This document shows, one piece after another, positions 63,272-64,000 of a stretch of DNA of 64,000 nt. The position numbers and the translations under genes were made by a program. The stretch's first letter is position 1; the number at the start of each line of letters is the position of its first letter. Origin of the DNA: Euptelea pleiosperma (Eukaryota; Streptophyta; Magnoliopsida; Ranunculales; Eupteleaceae); contig CM068541.1 in assembly GCA_035048495.1 (NCBI GenBank), forward strand, positions 12,593,929-12,657,928. The letters run 5' to 3'. The notes beneath the pieces were generated by a model. The model did not search any database, had not been told where the DNA came from, and saw nothing but the letters and a program-made list of their open reading frames with translations.

Positions 63272-64000
63272 ATGGCTAGAGGTAAAAGGGTTCTTGAAGA
63301 TACCGAAGAAATGGTTCCCAGAGAACCAGTAGAAACCAATGTTGATGTAGAGGAGCAATTATCCTCTGATTCGTTGGATAGAGAAGTAGATGTATATAGG
63401 GAGGAACCAATAATTCCTCAAGTAATCGTCAGGGTCCCAACTTATGGGAATGACCCTTATATTGTAGGTTTGAGAAAAGAACTTGCCATTCCTTCTTCTG
63501 TTTTTGTTAATATCGGTTCTCGTCATGGGGAAAATACCAACCCTGGCGAAATAAGCATCACTCGGCTTCAATTGAAGTTCGGGTTAACCCTACCTTTGAC
63601 TCCTTTAGTGAGGGAAGTCCTCTGGTTCTACGACCGGGCTCCCGGCCAGATGCACGGAAATTTCTGGCGTCTGATGAATAGGATAGAGTATTTCAACTCT
63701 ACGAGTAAATACCAGATCGGTCTCTCCGAGATCGATTATCTGTACATTCTGAGGAGATGCCCAGACTCCTTCGATACCGATATGTTCTGGTCGGTAGCTG
63801 CCCGGAATAAAAATCAGAAGATAGTTGAGACCCTGCCCGATAGTCATAAGGGATGGCACTCTGATCCTCTGCTGGTGACTGGATCTTGGGAATTTGACGA
63901 GCGTGTGGAGGGGAGCTCCAGCAGCCATAGAGTCCGCACAAGCTTTAACTTGTCGGGTAAGCTCCTCTTTATATCTCGTCAATCTCCTTTAGATTCAGTT
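63272..64000 (+). CDS. Antisense gypsy-associated ORF (Transposase_28-like), 5' part
   Basis: The ATG at 63272 (CAAATGGCT context) opens a frame with no stop to the window end (243 codons). After an acidic start (MARGKRVLEDTEEMVPREP) comes ITRLQLKFGLTLPLTPLVRE then VLWFYDRAPGQMHGNFWRLM, the pattern of the 'putative gypsy type transposon' domain (Transposase_28: LPL..FVREVL..F..APGQL.PN.WR). A possible splice donor (TCGGGTAAGC, ~63952-63961) follows NLSG, after which the translation loses character, so exon 1 probably ends near 63953. The ORF faces away from the 3' LTR, in antisense to its element. Tat-lineage gypsy elements are known to carry such antisense ORFs between integrase and 3' LTR. 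Its role is unknown. It is intact so far as visible. Confidence 0.75.
   Translation, partial: MARGKRVLEDTEEMVPREPVETNVDVEEQLSSDSLDREVDVYREEPIIPQVIVRVPTYGNDPYIVGLRKELAIPSSVFVNIGSRHGENTNPGEISITRLQLKFGLTLPLTPLVREVLWFYDRAPGQMHGNFWRLMNRIEYFNSTSKYQIGLSEIDYLYILRRCPDSFDTDMFWSVAARNKNQKIVETLPDSHKGWHSDPLLVTGSWEFDERVEGSSSSHRVRTSFNLSGKLLFISRQSPLDSV

Noticed and set aside
63605..63982. Minus-strand open frames opposite the antisense ORF
   Set aside because: They are shadows of the plus-strand frame that shows Transposase_28-like sequence; their own translations have no recognisable motif.
1..64000. CRISPR array, operons, ribosome binding sites
   Set aside because: Sequence is a plant nuclear genome. The tandem repeats seen (209, 183, 114 and ~78 bp) lack the spacer-repeat structure of CRISPR.
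1..64000. tRNA or rRNA genes
   Set aside because: Only box-B-like pieces in SINE candidates (~55.9 and ~61.0 kb) were found; no cloverleaf or rRNA sequence was recognised by eye.

Overview
The window reads as nuclear DNA of a flowering plant, probably a woody species with a repeat-rich genome. Support: a PPR-type gene end, G-type (bulb) lectin receptor kinases, an ABA-receptor (PYL) fragment, a Shaker K+ channel pore fragment, plant Ty1/copia, Ty3/gypsy and LINE elements, and hAT-, Mutator- and PIF/Harbinger-type MITEs, in AT-rich sequence with no operon-like packing. I cannot name the species.

The backbone is a tandem cluster of intronless G-type lectin S-receptor-like Ser/Thr kinase genes (SD2-5-like) between 9.7 and 59.4 kb. 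Four lie on the plus strand: A 9764-12244 intact except for its tail; B 15044-17525 broken; C 19745-22160 broken; D 31414-33930 intact. A degenerate half-copy (D') follows at about 34.6-36.15 kb. Four lie on the minus strand: E 37678-38742 kinase only; F 44298-46808 broken; G 51550-54156 intact; H 56907-59420 heavily broken. The two strands hold two subclades, so the cluster looks like two tandem-expanding lineages facing each other around 36-37.7 kb. Only A, D and G can encode full-length receptors. E could encode a cytosolic kinase. All kinases seen have an HLD rather than HRD catalytic motif (non-RD), a class often linked to immune receptors.

Region by region: 0-9.7 kb holds a PPR gene end, an RNase H-like relic, a 5'-truncated LINE with target duplication, a dead copia element, hAT MITEs and a short copia LTR with primer-binding site. 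9.7-23 kb is cluster A-C with a LINE tail, a K+ channel fragment and a PIF MITE. 23-31 kb is a repeat block: Mutator-type MITE, dead gypsy pol with a 4 x 209 bp internal amplification, an LTR-like region with palindromic arrays, and copia RNase H. 31-38.8 kb is D, D' and E. 39-44 kb is MITEs and a second LTR-like region. 44-59.4 kb is F, G and H interleaved with a nested LINE/MITE, a PYL fragment cut by a MITE, and a copia gag fragment. 59.6-61 kb is a three-level nest (SINE containing a MULE-type element containing a hAT MITE). 61.4-64 kb is the 3' end of a minus-strand Ty3/gypsy element, probably Tat lineage: LTR, polypurine tract, and an intact ORF in antisense with its own TATA box.

The genes do not form a pathway. 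The picture is birth-and-death evolution of a receptor-kinase cluster in a transposon-dense region. I did not find a convincing wholly new system; the most unusual items are the antisense retroelement ORF, the ectodomain-less kinase and the nested or quantifiable insertions.
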